Shown piece after piece: positions 18,877 to 28,636 of a DNA stretch of 64,000 bases (positions are counted from its first letter, which is position 1; the number at the start of each line of letters is the position of its first letter). This stretch comes from Dyadobacter koreensis (lineage in GTDB: Bacteria; Bacteroidota; Bacteroidia; Cytophagales; Spirosomataceae). The notes under the pieces were generated by a model. The model had not been told where the DNA came from and did no database searches. It saw only the letters and a list, made by a program, of their open reading frames with translations. The position numbers and the translations under genes were made by a program. The stretch is from contig NZ_FNXY01000003.1 of NCBI RefSeq assembly GCF_900108855.1, positions 124,001 to 188,000 on the forward strand, given 5' to 3'.

Positions 18877-19812
18877 TTACTTCAACCGGTCCGACATCCG
18901 CGTTTCAATATTTCTTTTTCGAAATATAAAATAAAGAGACACAATCATTAATGGCTGAAAAATGAGAGAGATTAACGAGCCTTCAAACCCAAAATCACCT
19001 CCATTCCAGATATTTTCTTTTTGAAAAGTAGTTATCACAAAAGAGTAGAAGTCGTTCCCGCTGACGTTGAATCCAAAAAAACTTTGAAAAAAATTCCAGC
19101 TGAAATGTAATGCGATCGGAAGCCACAAATTTTGCGTAATGATATACGCATAACCAAGAAACAATCCTGCAAAAAACAATCCGGCGAATCCCAGCATATC
19201 CAGATTTGGATTGGCTATATGCATGAAAGCAAAAAGTGCTGACGAAATAACCAAAGCAGTATATTTATTGAAAGAAACCATCAGGTTGTTCAGAACATAA
19301 CCGCGAAGCAGCAACTCTTCTGATATCCCCACAAACACAAAGGTTCCGAAAATCCATAAACCATCGACGACATTCCGATCAACGTTTTTAACCTCAACCT
19401 GCCCGGTTTGAACCAAAATCAGCAGCGAAATAAACATGATCACAAATCCGGTACTAATGCCGACAAATATATCTGTTAAAATAAAACCGGGTCGAAAACC
19501 GACAGAAATAAAACTATCCTTAACAAAGTAAACTGTAAAAACTGCAACCAAGAGGAATGCGACAAGAAGGTCAAATAAGGCAATGATAAAAAAATGCTTG
19601 TCTGTGGTAAGAACTTCCGAAGAGAATTCCAGACCTGCCACGCGAAGTGCGATGAATTGAAAAGCTCCTCCAACAACAAGATATGGAACAACAATTAGCA
19701 GTACATTTTTCCAGCCTTTGTTGCTGTATGTTTGATTTTTCAAAAGAGGAGTAATTGTATCATATGATCTAAATCGCCGCTTGTCATTTAACGGATTAAA
19801 AAGACTAGACAC
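18877..19812 (-). CDS. CPBP family intramembrane metalloprotease
   Basis: 311 residues with about eight membrane segments. The CAAX-protease/bacteriocin-processing motif is E165-E166-xxx-R170 (SEELLLRGYV), with the later conserved histidines in FAFMHIAN and ALHFSWNFF. Family members cleave substrates inside the membrane or protect against bacteriocins; the substrate here is unknown. No bacteriocin gene is nearby. Confidence 0.85.
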   Translation of the reverse strand: MSSLFNPLNDKRRFRSYDTITPLLKNQTYSNKGWKNVLLIVVPYLVVGGAFQFIALRVAGLEFSSEVLTTDKHFFIIALFDLLVAFLLVAVFTVYFVKDSFISVGFRPGFILTDIFVGISTGFVIMFISLLILVQTGQVEVKNVDRNVVDGLWIFGTFVFVGISEELLLRGYVLNNLMVSFNKYTALVISSALFAFMHIANPNLDMLGFAGLFFAGLFLGYAYIITQNLWLPIALHFSWNFFQSFFGFNVSGNDFYSFVITTFQKENIWNGGDFGFEGSLISLIFQPLMIVSLYFIFRKRNIETRMSDRLK

Positions 19813-19919
19813 ATTGCATCATTTCTACATTCAAATTTAATTGAATTATACGTGATTTAATGACGATAGCAACATTTTCGTAATAGTAAATGTGTATTCC
19901 AGATATTTTGCACCATGTA

Positions 19920-20681
19920 TTACAACTCTAAAACCAATCCATCGTAAGCCAGGTGAACATTTGGCGGGAGCTCTTTTTCTACCTCAGCATGTAGCCCTAA
20001 TTTATGGCTGATGTGCGTAAGATACGCGTCCGGCACGTTCAATTTATCAATTAATTCAAGTGCCTGGGAAAGAGTAAAATGTGAAAGATGAGGTTCTTTT
20101 TGAAGTGTATCAAGGACAAGTATTCTAGACCCTAAAATTTTTTCCTGTTCAATTTCTGAGATATAATTGGTGTCTGTAATGTAGGTAAAATCACCAATCC
20201 GATAACCATAGACGGCCAGTTTGTGATGCATCACTTCAATTGGAACAAACTGAACACCTTGTACATCGAACGGCTGATTTTCTATCGGATGAAGTTCAAA
20301 GTGCGGGACGCCAGGGTACCGTTTTTCTGAAAACGCATAAGCAAATTCAACCTGAATCTGGTTTAAAACTTCCTGACGGCCGTAGAGAGGGATGTCTTGT
20401 TGCTGGCGGTGATTAAAAGCACGGGAGTCGTCGAGACCGGCGGTATGATCCTTATGCTGATGTGTATAAATAATTGCATCCAATTGCCTGACATTGGCGC
20501 GCAGCATCTGCTGACGAAAGTCGGGACCGCTGTCAATAACAAAAGATTTTCCGTGAACCTGAATCCAGACGGAGGTTCTGAGACGTTTGTTATGAAAATC
20601 AGTTGAACGGCAAACGGCACAGTCACAAGCAATAACTGGTACTCCTTGTGATGTGCCGGTTCCTAAGAATGTAATCTTCAT
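19920..20681 (-). CDS. metallo-beta-lactamase fold hydrolase (PhnP/YycJ-like)
   Basis: 253 residues with the metal-binding motif H74-x-H76-x-D78-H79 (THQHKDHTAGLDD) and later histidines in EVMHHKLAVYG and YLTHISHKLG. An early CDCAVC cluster (residues 19-24) resembles the extra zinc site of PhnP, a cyclic phosphodiesterase. It is probably a phosphodiesterase on a nucleotide or phospho-sugar substrate. It follows a CheY-like gene by 8 nt, so the two are co-transcribed. Confidence 0.85.
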   Translation of the reverse strand: MKITFLGTGTSQGVPVIACDCAVCRSTDFHNKRLRTSVWIQVHGKSFVIDSGPDFRQQMLRANVRQLDAIIYTHQHKDHTAGLDDSRAFNHRQQQDIPLYGRQEVLNQIQVEFAYAFSEKRYPGVPHFELHPIENQPFDVQGVQFVPIEVMHHKLAVYGYRIGDFTYITDTNYISEIEQEKILGSRILVLDTLQKEPHLSHFTLSQALELIDKLNVPDAYLTHISHKLGLHAEVEKELPPNVHLAYDGLVLEL

Positions 20682-20689
20682 GCAACGAA

Positions 20690-21067
20690 CTATTCTGTCA
20701 AATGCGCAACCACTTCTACCAAACGGTCAAAGTTTAATGGTTTCATAAGCGCATCATCAAATCCAGCTTCTTTAAAGTCTTCTTCTGAATAGTTTTTGGC
20801 GTTGCCAGTTATTGCTACAATTGGTGTTTTAGCTTTGTCAGCATCTGCCAATTTTCTAATATTCCGCGCACACTCCATTCCATCCATCACAGGCATATTG
20901 ATATCCAGCAAAATGATGTCAAAATCTTCCTTTTCAAGAAGTTGTAACACTTGTTCTCCATTCTTTACGGAAGTAATCTCATAGTGTTGAAATTCCAGAA
21001 TCTTCCTTGCCAGATTTTGAATTACTGAGCTGTCTTCGGCAATGAGTACTCGTTTTGTGTAGGACAT
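20690..21067 (-). CDS. CheY-like single-domain response regulator
   Basis: 125 residues, one receiver domain. The acidic pocket is E11/D12, the phosphorylated aspartate D55 (LLDINMPVMDG), the switch threonine T87 and lysine K109. There is no output domain, so it probably signals by protein contact or as a phosphate sink. No histidine kinase is adjacent. It is co-transcribed with the metallo-hydrolase downstream. Confidence 0.9.
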   Translation of the reverse strand: MSYTKRVLIAEDSSVIQNLARKILEFQHYEITSVKNGEQVLQLLEKEDFDIILLDINMPVMDGMECARNIRKLADADKAKTPIVAITGNAKNYSEEDFKEAGFDDALMKPLNFDRLVEVVAHLTE

Positions 21068-21197
21068 ATAATGGATCAGGTATTGTTTTTTAATTATTTG
21101 GCAGGTGAATTTAGGTATATTTCATTCAAGAACGCAAATTCCGCTGCCTGGAAGTTCCAAAATTATCATAAAAAAATAAATAATCCGGCTCTGATTT

Positions 21198-21227
21198 TTT
21201 CAAACGTAGGTTTCAGGTGTAAGTTTG
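21198..21227 (+). promoter_or_regulatory. candidate promoter for the DUF1684 gene
   Basis: TAAGTTTG at 21220-21227 is an exact -7 box. The -33 position, 19 bp upstream, reads TTT instead of TTG. The start codon is 31 nt downstream. Confidence 0.4.
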
Positions 21228-21258
21228 TAATTCATTTTACTAATTGATTTGAAAAATT

Positions 21259-21915
21259 ATGTTCAAAAACAAAGTAATACGCTGGAGTACCCTCGCGATG
21301 CTGATAGCTATACTGGCTTATTTTTTTATTGAAAATTTTAGTTCAGGAAACGCAGAGGCAGATAAAGATGATCTTATCGCCGCAAATCCGCAACAATATA
21401 TCGACAAAATTACGCAGGAACGACTTGCAAAAGATGATCAGTTTAAAACGACAAAAGACTCGCCTATCCAGGATAAAGAAAGTTTTCACGGCCTTCATTA
21501 TTTTGACATTGACCCGGCTTACCGCGTGAAAGCTTTTATTACCCCTTACGAAAAAGAAGATAAGGAAATGAAGGTGACCTATACAGACGGAACAACAACG
21601 GATTATGAACGAATTGGTTACGCCAATTTCACGATTAACGGCGTTGCTGAAAAACTACTATTATTAAAAAACGAGGCAGTGATTTCAGTCCTTTTCAAAG
21701 ATGCAACCAGCGGCAAAGAAACCTACGGCGGCGGAAGGTATCTGGACTATCCTGTTTCAAAAATAAAAGGTGATTCGTTGGTGCTGGATTTTAATACGGC
21801 ATATAATCCTTATTGCGTGTACGCCCCAAGTTATGCCTGCCCGGTTCCTCCTGCTGAAAATACTTTGTCTGTAGCAATTCGCGCAGGAGAACAAACTGAA
21901 GAAGGAAATCATTAA
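21259..21915 (+). CDS. DUF1684 family protein
   Basis: 218 residues with an N-terminal membrane/signal segment (about residues 10-25) and a DUF1684 domain. The family motif is visible as KDATSGKETYGGGRYLDYP and NTAYNPYCVYAPSYACPVPP. The function is not established. The signal segment suggests a periplasmic or membrane-anchored location. pheT follows after 138 nt. Confidence 0.85.
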   Translation: MFKNKVIRWSTLAMLIAILAYFFIENFSSGNAEADKDDLIAANPQQYIDKITQERLAKDDQFKTTKDSPIQDKESFHGLHYFDIDPAYRVKAFITPYEKEDKEMKVTYTDGTTTDYERIGYANFTINGVAEKLLLLKNEAVISVLFKDATSGKETYGGGRYLDYPVSKIKGDSLVLDFNTAYNPYCVYAPSYACPVPPAENTLSVAIRAGEQTEEGNH

Positions 21916-22053
21916 TTTTGTAGAAATAAATAAAATTCAGGACCAGGAAGTAAAAGTCGCTCCCGAAGCGCAGACGGACGAAAGAGATTTTAGTCTCAAT
22001 TTTTCGAATAAATTTCGGGCATTTTCGACTTGGTACGCATATAAAATACCCGC

Positions 22054-24468
22054 ATGAAAATTTCGTATAAGTGGCTTAAAGAGTTAATAGAAATAACCGA
22101 AACTCCGGAAGAAATTGGCAAATTACTGACTGGGACCGGATTGGAAGTAGAGGGGATTGAGGAAGTAGAATCCATCAGAGGAGGTCTGAAAGGTGTAGTG
22201 ATCGGTGAAGTTTTGACTTGCGAAAAGCACCCGGAAGCGGATCGTTTGAAAATTACTACAGTCGATATCGGTTTAGAACAGCCGCTGAATATTGTCTGTG
22301 GTGCACCAAATGTAGCTGCCGGACAAAAAGTAATTTTGGCCACAGTCGGAACGACGCTTTATCCTACCGGAAGCGAGGAACCTTTGGTTTTGAAAAAATC
22401 AAAGATCAGAGGAGCATTGTCGGAAGGCATGATCTGCGCTGAGGATGAATTAGGATTGGGACAATCGCATGACGGAATTCTGGTATTGGATACCGATTTA
22501 CCAAACGGTACGCCTGCTTCGGAATATTTCGGAATTTCTTCTGATTATTTAATCGAGATCGGATTAACTCCGAACCGCGCCGACGCTGCGTCTCATTACG
22601 GTGTTGCGCGCGATTTGAAAGCAGTTTTGAATCGTGAGATAAAATTACCTGCAATTGATTCCTTTTCTACCGACAACAATGATCTTCCCATTCAGGTAAG
22701 CGTTGAAAATGATGAAGCAGCCCCAAGGTATGCGGGTTTGACTATTACAGGAATTAAAGTTGGGGAGTCTCCGGAATGGTTAAAACAACGCCTGAATACG
22801 ATCGGTATCCGCTCGATCAACTCGATTGTTGATATCACCAATTATATTTGCCACGAACTAGGTCAGCCGATGCACGCATTCGACGCTGATAAAATTACAG
22901 GCAAAAAAGTAATTGTTAAAACCGTAGCAGCCGGAACACCATTTGTAACTTTGGACGGGCAGGAAAGAAAACTTTCCGATTGCGATCTAATGATTTGCAA
23001 CGAAGCAGAACCGATGTGTATTGCCGGCGTTTTCGGGGGATTAACTTCGGGGGTTACTACTGAAACTACTTCAATTTTCCTTGAATCAGCTTATTTCTCT
23101 CCAATCTGGGTTCGTCGCACTGCTCAGCGTTTTGGCTTGAAAACAGATTCGTCTTTCCGTTTTGAACGAGGAACTGATCCCAATATGCCGGTTTATGCTT
23201 TGAAAAGAGCTGCATTGTTGGTTAAGGAAATTGCCGGCGGATCGATATCTTCTGAAATTACAGATTTGTATCCAAATCCGGTAGCAGATTTTGAAGTAAA
23301 AGTCAAATACCGTCACATCGACAGACTACTTGGGAAATCGTTGGAAAAATCGTTGATCAAATCCATTCTTAACGGGCTGGATATTAAAATTGAAAACGAA
23401 GATGAGATTGGTTTTACCGCTATCGTTCCTCCATACCGTGTGGATGTGCAGCGTGAAGCTGATATAATCGAAGAGATTTTACGCATTTACGGTTTTGATC
23501 AAATCGAATTATCCCAGGGTTTAAGCTCTGATTACCTTTCCGACTTTCCCGTCAACGATCCGGAAAAGTTAAAAATGCGTGTTTCCGAATTATTGGCTGC
23601 CAACGGATTTAACGAAACCATTACTAATTCGCTGACGAAGCCTGAGCCACAATCTACCCTTGGCGAAAGTGTGTTCGGAAATCCGGTCAAGATCCTCAAT
23701 TATCTGAGTGAAGATTTGTCGGTTATGCGGCAGACATTAATTTTCACAGGATTGGAAGTTGTCGCTTACAATGCCAACCGTAGACAGAAAGATCTCAAAC
23801 TTTTTGAATTTGGCAAAACATATCATGAATTAAACGGAAAGTACACAGAGAAGGAACGTCTGGCTCTTTTCATTTCCGGAAATATCCAGGAGGAAACCTG
23901 GCTGGAAAAAGCAAGAGATGTTGCGTTTCATGACCTGGCGGCGTCGGTTAATCAGATTCTGGTTTCCATGAAAGTGAAGAGTGTTGAAAAAGAAGCTGCT
24001 GACAGCAACATTTTCTCGCAGGGAATTACGTTGACACTTAACAAAAAGCCTATCGTGTCGTTTGGTTTGTTGAAATCATCGATCACCAAAAAGGCCGACA
24101 TCAAAGCTCCGGTTTTCTTCGCTGATTTTGACTGGGATTATCTTTTGAAACAGTATAATTCGGCCGTTGAGTTTAAAGAAGTTTCCCGCTTCCCGGAAGT
24201 GCGACGCGATTTATCTCTTGTTGTTGAAAAGAAAATCACTTTTGAAGAGCTGCGTCAGATTGCATATAAAACAGAAAAACAACTATTACGGGCTGTAAAC
24301 GTTTTTGATGTTTATGAAGGAGCAAATCTGGACGGAAAAAAATCATATTCGATCAGTTTCATTTTGCAGGATGACCAACAAACATTGACTGACAAAGTGA
24401 TTGACAAATCGATGCAGCGATTGATTGCCACCTATGAGCGTGAACTGGGAGCAGTGATCAGGAAATAA
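22054..24468 (+). CDS. pheT: phenylalanine--tRNA ligase beta subunit
   Basis: 804 residues, full length. Domains in order: an EMAP/tRNA-binding domain (about 40-150), B1/B3/B4 with the editing site (about 210-400), B5 (about 410-480), the catalytic-like core, and the C-terminal FDX-ACB anticodon-binding domain (last about 95, from VSRFPEVRRDLSLVV). It pairs with PheS, which is not in this window, as is common in this phylum. It is followed by a terminator. Confidence 0.97.
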   Translation: MKISYKWLKELIEITETPEEIGKLLTGTGLEVEGIEEVESIRGGLKGVVIGEVLTCEKHPEADRLKITTVDIGLEQPLNIVCGAPNVAAGQKVILATVGTTLYPTGSEEPLVLKKSKIRGALSEGMICAEDELGLGQSHDGILVLDTDLPNGTPASEYFGISSDYLIEIGLTPNRADAASHYGVARDLKAVLNREIKLPAIDSFSTDNNDLPIQVSVENDEAAPRYAGLTITGIKVGESPEWLKQRLNTIGIRSINSIVDITNYICHELGQPMHAFDADKITGKKVIVKTVAAGTPFVTLDGQERKLSDCDLMICNEAEPMCIAGVFGGLTSGVTTETTSIFLESAYFSPIWVRRTAQRFGLKTDSSFRFERGTDPNMPVYALKRAALLVKEIAGGSISSEITDLYPNPVADFEVKVKYRHIDRLLGKSLEKSLIKSILNGLDIKIENEDEIGFTAIVPPYRVDVQREADIIEEILRIYGFDQIELSQGLSSDYLSDFPVNDPEKLKMRVSELLAANGFNETITNSLTKPEPQSTLGESVFGNPVKILNYLSEDLSVMRQTLIFTGLEVVAYNANRRQKDLKLFEFGKTYHELNGKYTEKERLALFISGNIQEETWLEKARDVAFHDLAASVNQILVSMKVKSVEKEAADSNIFSQGITLTLNKKPIVSFGLLKSSITKKADIKAPVFFADFDWDYLLKQYNSAVEFKEVSRFPEVRRDLSLVVEKKITFEELRQIAYKTEKQLLRAVNVFDVYEGANLDGKKSYSISFILQDDQQTLTDKVIDKSMQRLIATYERELGAVIRK

Positions 24469-24539
24469 ATTGGGTTTGAACTGTCTCAACGAGCACGAAT
24501 TTTAACGCACCTGTTGGTTTTGTAAAATTTAGATTACAC

Positions 24540-24576
24540 TGAAACCGGGCGGTTTGGCCGTCTGGTTTTCATTTTT
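24540..24576 (+). terminator. intrinsic terminator of pheT
   Basis: Arms 24540-24552 and 24558-24571 pair with two G-U pairs and one bulge, followed by T5. It lies between pheT and the zapA unit. Confidence 0.6.
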
Positions 24577-24606
24577 AACCGCGGCCAGCACCGCATTCGA
24601 TAAAAA

Positions 24607-24951
24607 ATGGACCCAAGCAATCCACGCATGATTGAGCGTAAATTATCCGACTTGGAGAAGAAGTTGGACATCTTAATCCTGACGAAAGAGAAACTAAGTT
24701 GGTCAGTTTCAGAATTGCAGCGTGAAAATGATGAACTACGAACGGGTAATGCAGCGTTAAAGGTAGAAGTACAAGAAATAAAGAAAAAATACACTAGTTT
24801 GCAAAAAGACTTTAATAAGTCTAAAACTTTCGTTAAAATTGTCACTAGTAAACTGACACCAACAGGCGGTTTGGCCGAACTGAAAGAAGCAGTTGAACGA
24901 TATATTGAAGAGATCGATAAGTGCATAGAATTGCTTGAAGATACCTTATGA
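24607..24951 (+). CDS. small coiled-coil protein upstream of zapA
   Basis: 114 residues, almost entirely a Lys/Glu-rich coiled coil (about 5-70), followed by a short C-terminal helix (AELKEAVERYIEEIDKCIELL). The last 4 nt (ATGA) overlap the zapA start, so translation is coupled. The shape and link to zapA suggest a divisome accessory, similar in idea to ZapB, but there is no clear sequence match. Confidence 0.7.
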   Translation: MDPSNPRMIERKLSDLEKKLDILILTKEKLSWSVSELQRENDELRTGNAALKVEVQEIKKKYTSLQKDFNKSKTFVKIVTSKLTPTGGLAELKEAVERYIEEIDKCIELLEDTL

Positions 24952-25259
24952 AAAAGAATCATATACCTAATCCTGATGTTTCAGTATTCATAAAAATACT
25001 TGACAGAGGTTTCAAGTTGAGTGTTCCGGCGGATCAGGAAATATTTTACAGGGATGGTTATGATGCTTTTAAGGAACGCGTGAAAACGCTGAAAGACAAA
25101 GGAAAAGGATACGACGATATTGAGGCCATAGCGTTAACTTCTATTGAATGCCTGGTTGCATTACAGAGAAATATGGAAGAAAGTAAAAATCTTCTGGCGA
25201 TGTTCGAAAAAAGGATAGATGCATTGGAAACAAATGTTACAGATGCAATTCCCAATTAA
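24948..25259 (+). CDS. zapA: cell division protein ZapA
   Basis: 103 residues. ZapA bundles FtsZ protofilaments at the Z-ring. The N-terminal ZapA domain (VSVFIKILDRGFKLSVPADQ, about 8-30) is followed by a C-terminal coiled coil (about 65-95). The start overlaps the preceding gene by 4 nt. rny follows after 168 nt of non-coding sequence. Confidence 0.85.
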   Translation: MKKNHIPNPDVSVFIKILDRGFKLSVPADQEIFYRDGYDAFKERVKTLKDKGKGYDDIEAIALTSIECLVALQRNMEESKNLLAMFEKRIDALETNVTDAIPN

Positions 25260-25427
25260 GTTGGTGATATTTCCGGTACAAACCGAAAAATTATGAAGAG
25301 GTTTGATACAATTTAATCTTTAACTCAGGCGATAAGATAACATCTTTAATCATCGTACAACAGATAAGTTCGGCATTTTAAGCGCATGTAGTCGGTAGCA
25401 CCCAACTATTGTAAACACATTACTAAA
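25260..25427 (+). other. non-coding interval between zapA and rny; possible 6S RNA site
   Basis: 168 nt without an ORF. It contains small imperfect stems (for example CGGT at 25274-25277 with ACCG at 25282-25285, and 25391-25396 with 25401-25407). In many bacteria the 6S RNA gene lies directly after zapA, so the position is suggestive. I cannot fold a convincing 6S structure by eye. Confidence 0.2.
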
Positions 25428-26999
25428 ATGTCAAATTCTTTAACATTTATTATCCTACTATCTGATATCATCGCGCTTGGCGTCGGGGTATTTGCAGGTA
25501 AATACATTTTCAAAAAATCTTTCGATCAAAAGGAAAAAGATGCTCAGGACAGAGCTTCCGAAATAATACGTAATGCGGAACAATCTGCTGAAAATATTAA
25601 GAAAGACCGTATCCTGGAAGCAAAAGAAAAGTATCTGCGCCTGAAAACAGAATTTGAAGAAGAGTCTAACAAGAAAAGAGTTATTCTTCAGACTAATGAA
25701 CAAAAGCTTAAACAGCGCGAACAAAGTCTGCAGCAAACTGTTGAGCAAAACAAGCGTCGCGAGCACGAGCTTGAAGCACTTAAAAATAACCTTAACGGAC
25801 AGCTCGAGACGGCTACGAAGAAGCGCGAGGAAGCTGAGAAAATGCTTAGTCAGCAAGTTTCCCAACTTGAAAAACTGGCCAATCTTACAGCTGATCAGGC
25901 AAGGGAACAACTTGTTGATGCGCTAAAAGCAGAAGCTGATACAAGAGCTGGTTCGTATGTAAAAAGTGCAATGGAGGAAGCTCGTCTTACTGCAACGAAA
26001 GAGGCGAAAAAGATTGTGATCGAAACGATTCAGCGTACCGCAGCAGAGCATGCGATCGAAAACTGTGTATCGGTTTTCAACATTGAAAACGATGATATCA
26101 AAGGAAAAATTATTGGTCGCGAAGGACGAAATATCCGTGCTCTCGAAGCCGCAACAGGAGTTGAAATTATTGTGGACGATACTCCGGAAGCAATTGTAAT
26201 CTCCGGTTTTGATCCGGTTCGTCGGGAAATTGCCCGTCTTGCGTTACACCGTCTGGTTCAGGACGGCCGTATTCACCCGGCACGTATTGAAGAAGTTGTT
26301 GCCAAAACACGCAAAAACATCGACGACGAAATCGTTGAGATAGGCGAACGTACGGTTATTGATATGGGAATTCACGGATTGCATCCTGAGCTTGTAAAAA
26401 TGATTGGCCGTATGCGTTTCCGTTCTTCTTACGGACAAAATCTTTTGCAGCATTCAAGAGAGGTTGCCAAGCTTTGTGCAACTATGGCGTCAGAATTGGG
26501 GTTAAATACTAAACTGGCGAAACGTGCTGGTCTGCTTCATGATATTGGAAAAGTATGGCCGGAAGAATCTGATCTGCCGCACGCAATTCTGGGAATGGAA
26601 CTTGCCAAGAAATTCAAGGAAAATCCGGAAGTATGCAACGCGATCGGAGCTCACCATGACGAGATCGAAATGACGAGTATTTTGTCTCCGATCATTCAGG
26701 TTTGTGATGCAATTTCAGGTTCTCGTCCAGGTGCTCGTCGCGAAATGATGGAATCATATATCCAACGTTTACGCGATCTTGAAAACATGGCGATGTCATT
26801 TGACGGTGTAGAAAAATGTTATGCAATCCAGGCTGGCCGCGAACTTCGTGTTATAATTGATGCAGACAACGTTTCAGATGAAAAAGCGGGAATGCTTTCT
26901 TTCGATATCTCTCAGAAAATTGAGAAAGAAATGCAGTATCCCGGACAAATAAAAATTACCGTAATCCGCGAAATGCGCTCTGTTGCCTATGCGCGGTAA
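25428..26999 (+). CDS. rny: ribonuclease Y
   Basis: 523 residues: an N-terminal membrane anchor (about 4-25), a long coiled coil (about 30-190), a KH RNA-binding domain ([17 protein letters not shown], about 225-240) and an HD catalytic domain ([11 protein letters not shown], about 365). It is a membrane-bound endoribonuclease that starts mRNA decay. All key residues and the full length are present. The ChlI-like gene follows after 16 nt. Confidence 0.95.
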   Translation: MSNSLTFIILLSDIIALGVGVFAGKYIFKKSFDQKEKDAQDRASEIIRNAEQSAENIKKDRILEAKEKYLRLKTEFEEESNKKRVILQTNEQKLKQREQSLQQTVEQNKRREHELEALKNNLNGQLETATKKREEAEKMLSQQVSQLEKLANLTADQAREQLVDALKAEADTRAGSYVKSAMEEARLTATKEAKKIVIETIQRTAAEHAIENCVSVFNIENDDIKGKIIGREGRNIRALEAATGVEIIVDDTPEAIVISGFDPVRREIARLALHRLVQDGRIHPARIEEVVAKTRKNIDDEIVEIGERTVIDMGIHGLHPELVKMIGRMRFRSSYGQNLLQHSREVAKLCATMASELGLNTKLAKRAGLLHDIGKVWPEESDLPHAILGMELAKKFKENPEVCNAIGAHHDEIEMTSILSPIIQVCDAISGSRPGARREMMESYIQRLRDLENMAMSFDGVEKCYAIQAGRELRVIIDADNVSDEKAGMLSFDISQKIEKEMQYPGQIKITVIREMRSVAYAR

Positions 27000-27015
27000 A
27001 ACAGCCTAATGATAC

Positions 27016-28551
27016 ATGAAATATTCAGAGCTTACAAGTACAGAAACATTAGGCATTCAGACGCTTGGTGAGTTAAAAAAAGCAGGTTATGAATCCCGTT
27101 CGATCAAACAGGAGCTTCGGGATAATCTGATTGAAAAAATAAAAAATAAAACATCGGTTTTCCCTGGAATCTGGGGATATGAAGAAACGGTTATTCCAGA
27201 CGTCGAGCGTGCGATCCTATCCATGCACAACATCAATCTTTTAGGTTTACGTGGCCAGGCAAAAACGCGTATTGCCCGAATGATGGTTAATTTGCTCGAC
27301 GAATACATTCCTTATGTTAAGGATTCCGAATTGCATGACGATCCGCTGGCACCGTTGTCAAGATTTGCCAAAGATTTAATAGAAGAAAAAGGTGATAATA
27401 CGCCTATCGCCTGGCTTCACAGAGATGAGCGCTATACAGAAAAACTGGCAACGCCGGATGTGTCAGTAGCAGATTTGATCGGTGACGTTGATCCTATCAA
27501 AGCTGCAACCTTAAGGTTGCCTTATTCCGACGAACGCGTGATCCATTACGGGTTGATACCACGTTCACATAGAGGGATTTTCGTAATTAACGAATTGCCT
27601 GATTTACAGGCACGTATCCAGGTTGCTTTATTTAACATTCTGCAGGAAGGTGATATCCAGATTCGCGGGTTCAAACTTCGTCTTCCCCTGGACATCCAGT
27701 TTGTTTTTACAGCAAACCCGGAAGATTATACCAACAGGGGCAGTATCGTTACGCCGCTAAAAGACCGTATTGAAAGCCAGATCGTTACCCATTACCCGAA
27801 AACACTTGAAGTTGGTAAGAAGATTACCGAACAGGAAGCTTTCGTTAAAAAGGAACAAAAAGAGATTGTTAAGGTTAACGAGTTAGTAAAAACCTTGATT
27901 GAACAAATAGCATTTGAAGCGCGCGAAAGTGAATATGTGGATAGTAAAAGCGGTGTTTCTGCCCGTTTGACAATTTCCGCTTATGAAAGTCTTCTAAGTG
28001 CTGCCGAACGTCGCGCACTCATAAATGGAGAAGAATCTACTTATGTTAGAATTGCGGACCTTTACGGCGTGATACCAGCAATTTGCGGTAAAGTAGAACT
28101 GGTTTACGAAGGAGAAGTAGAAGGTCCGGTTATTGTGGCTCAAAATCTGATTGGTAAAGCAATTCGCACGCAATTCCTTAATTACTTCCCGGATCCAGAA
28201 AAATCCAAAAAGAGCAAAATCAATCCTTTCGCCAAAGTGATCGAGTGGTTTGGTTCTGGAAATGAAATGGAAATGATCGGCGATATGACCGATCGTGAAT
28301 ACAATGCCCGTCTTAAAACAATCGACGGTCTGGATGATTTTGTGGATATGCTAAGTGCTTACGGAGACGTGAACGAAAAATTGTTCATGATGGAATTTGC
28401 GCTTCATGGAATGGCAGAATATTCTCTTATTGGAAAACAATCGCTTGATCAGGGAATTAAATTCCAGGATTTGGTCAGCAGCATGTTCTCAGGGCCGGAC
28501 GACGAAGATTATGATTTTGATGAAGACGAGGATGATAAAAATCCTTTTTGA
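27016..28551 (+). CDS. magnesium-chelatase-subunit-I-like AAA+ ATPase
   Basis: 511 residues, MoxR/ChlI-type AAA+ ATPase. Walker A is GLRGQAKT (residues 77-84). The Walker B strand reads IFVINE (188-193), with asparagine where most relatives have aspartate. A helix-2 insert, arginine finger region and a helical lid follow. The C-terminus is strongly acidic. It is not linked to porphyrin genes. Such ATPases act with a VWA-domain partner in metal insertion or protein remodelling; the likely partner is at 57901-59010. It lies 16 nt after rny. Confidence 0.85.
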   Translation: MKYSELTSTETLGIQTLGELKKAGYESRSIKQELRDNLIEKIKNKTSVFPGIWGYEETVIPDVERAILSMHNINLLGLRGQAKTRIARMMVNLLDEYIPYVKDSELHDDPLAPLSRFAKDLIEEKGDNTPIAWLHRDERYTEKLATPDVSVADLIGDVDPIKAATLRLPYSDERVIHYGLIPRSHRGIFVINELPDLQARIQVALFNILQEGDIQIRGFKLRLPLDIQFVFTANPEDYTNRGSIVTPLKDRIESQIVTHYPKTLEVGKKITEQEAFVKKEQKEIVKVNELVKTLIEQIAFEARESEYVDSKSGVSARLTISAYESLLSAAERRALINGEESTYVRIADLYGVIPAICGKVELVYEGEVEGPVIVAQNLIGKAIRTQFLNYFPDPEKSKKSKINPFAKVIEWFGSGNEMEMIGDMTDREYNARLKTIDGLDDFVDMLSAYGDVNEKLFMMEFALHGMAEYSLIGKQSLDQGIKFQDLVSSMFSGPDDEDYDFDEDEDDKNPF

Positions 28552-28568
28552 TCATAATAATAACAGCA

Positions 28569-28620
28569 AATATAAAGTAAAAGGCCTCAGGAAATTTCCT
28601 GAGGCCTTTTACTTTATATT
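28569..28620. terminator. 26-bp perfect palindromic bidirectional terminator
   Basis: A perfect inverted repeat with arms 28569-28594 and 28595-28620 and no spacer. The GC-rich core (AAGGCCTCAGG) is flanked by A/T-rich arms. It separates the convergent ATPase gene and recA and can work on both. Confidence 0.9.
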
Positions 28621-28636
28621 ACCAATTGGCTGAATA

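Noticed and set aside
24534-24962. 142-residue minus-strand frame
   Set aside because: Antisense to the coiled-coil gene coupled to zapA; Ser/Phe-rich composition typical of shadow frames.
25458-25910. 150-residue minus-strand frame
   Set aside because: Antisense to the rny coiled coil; Leu/Phe-rich shadow of a Lys/Glu-rich gene.
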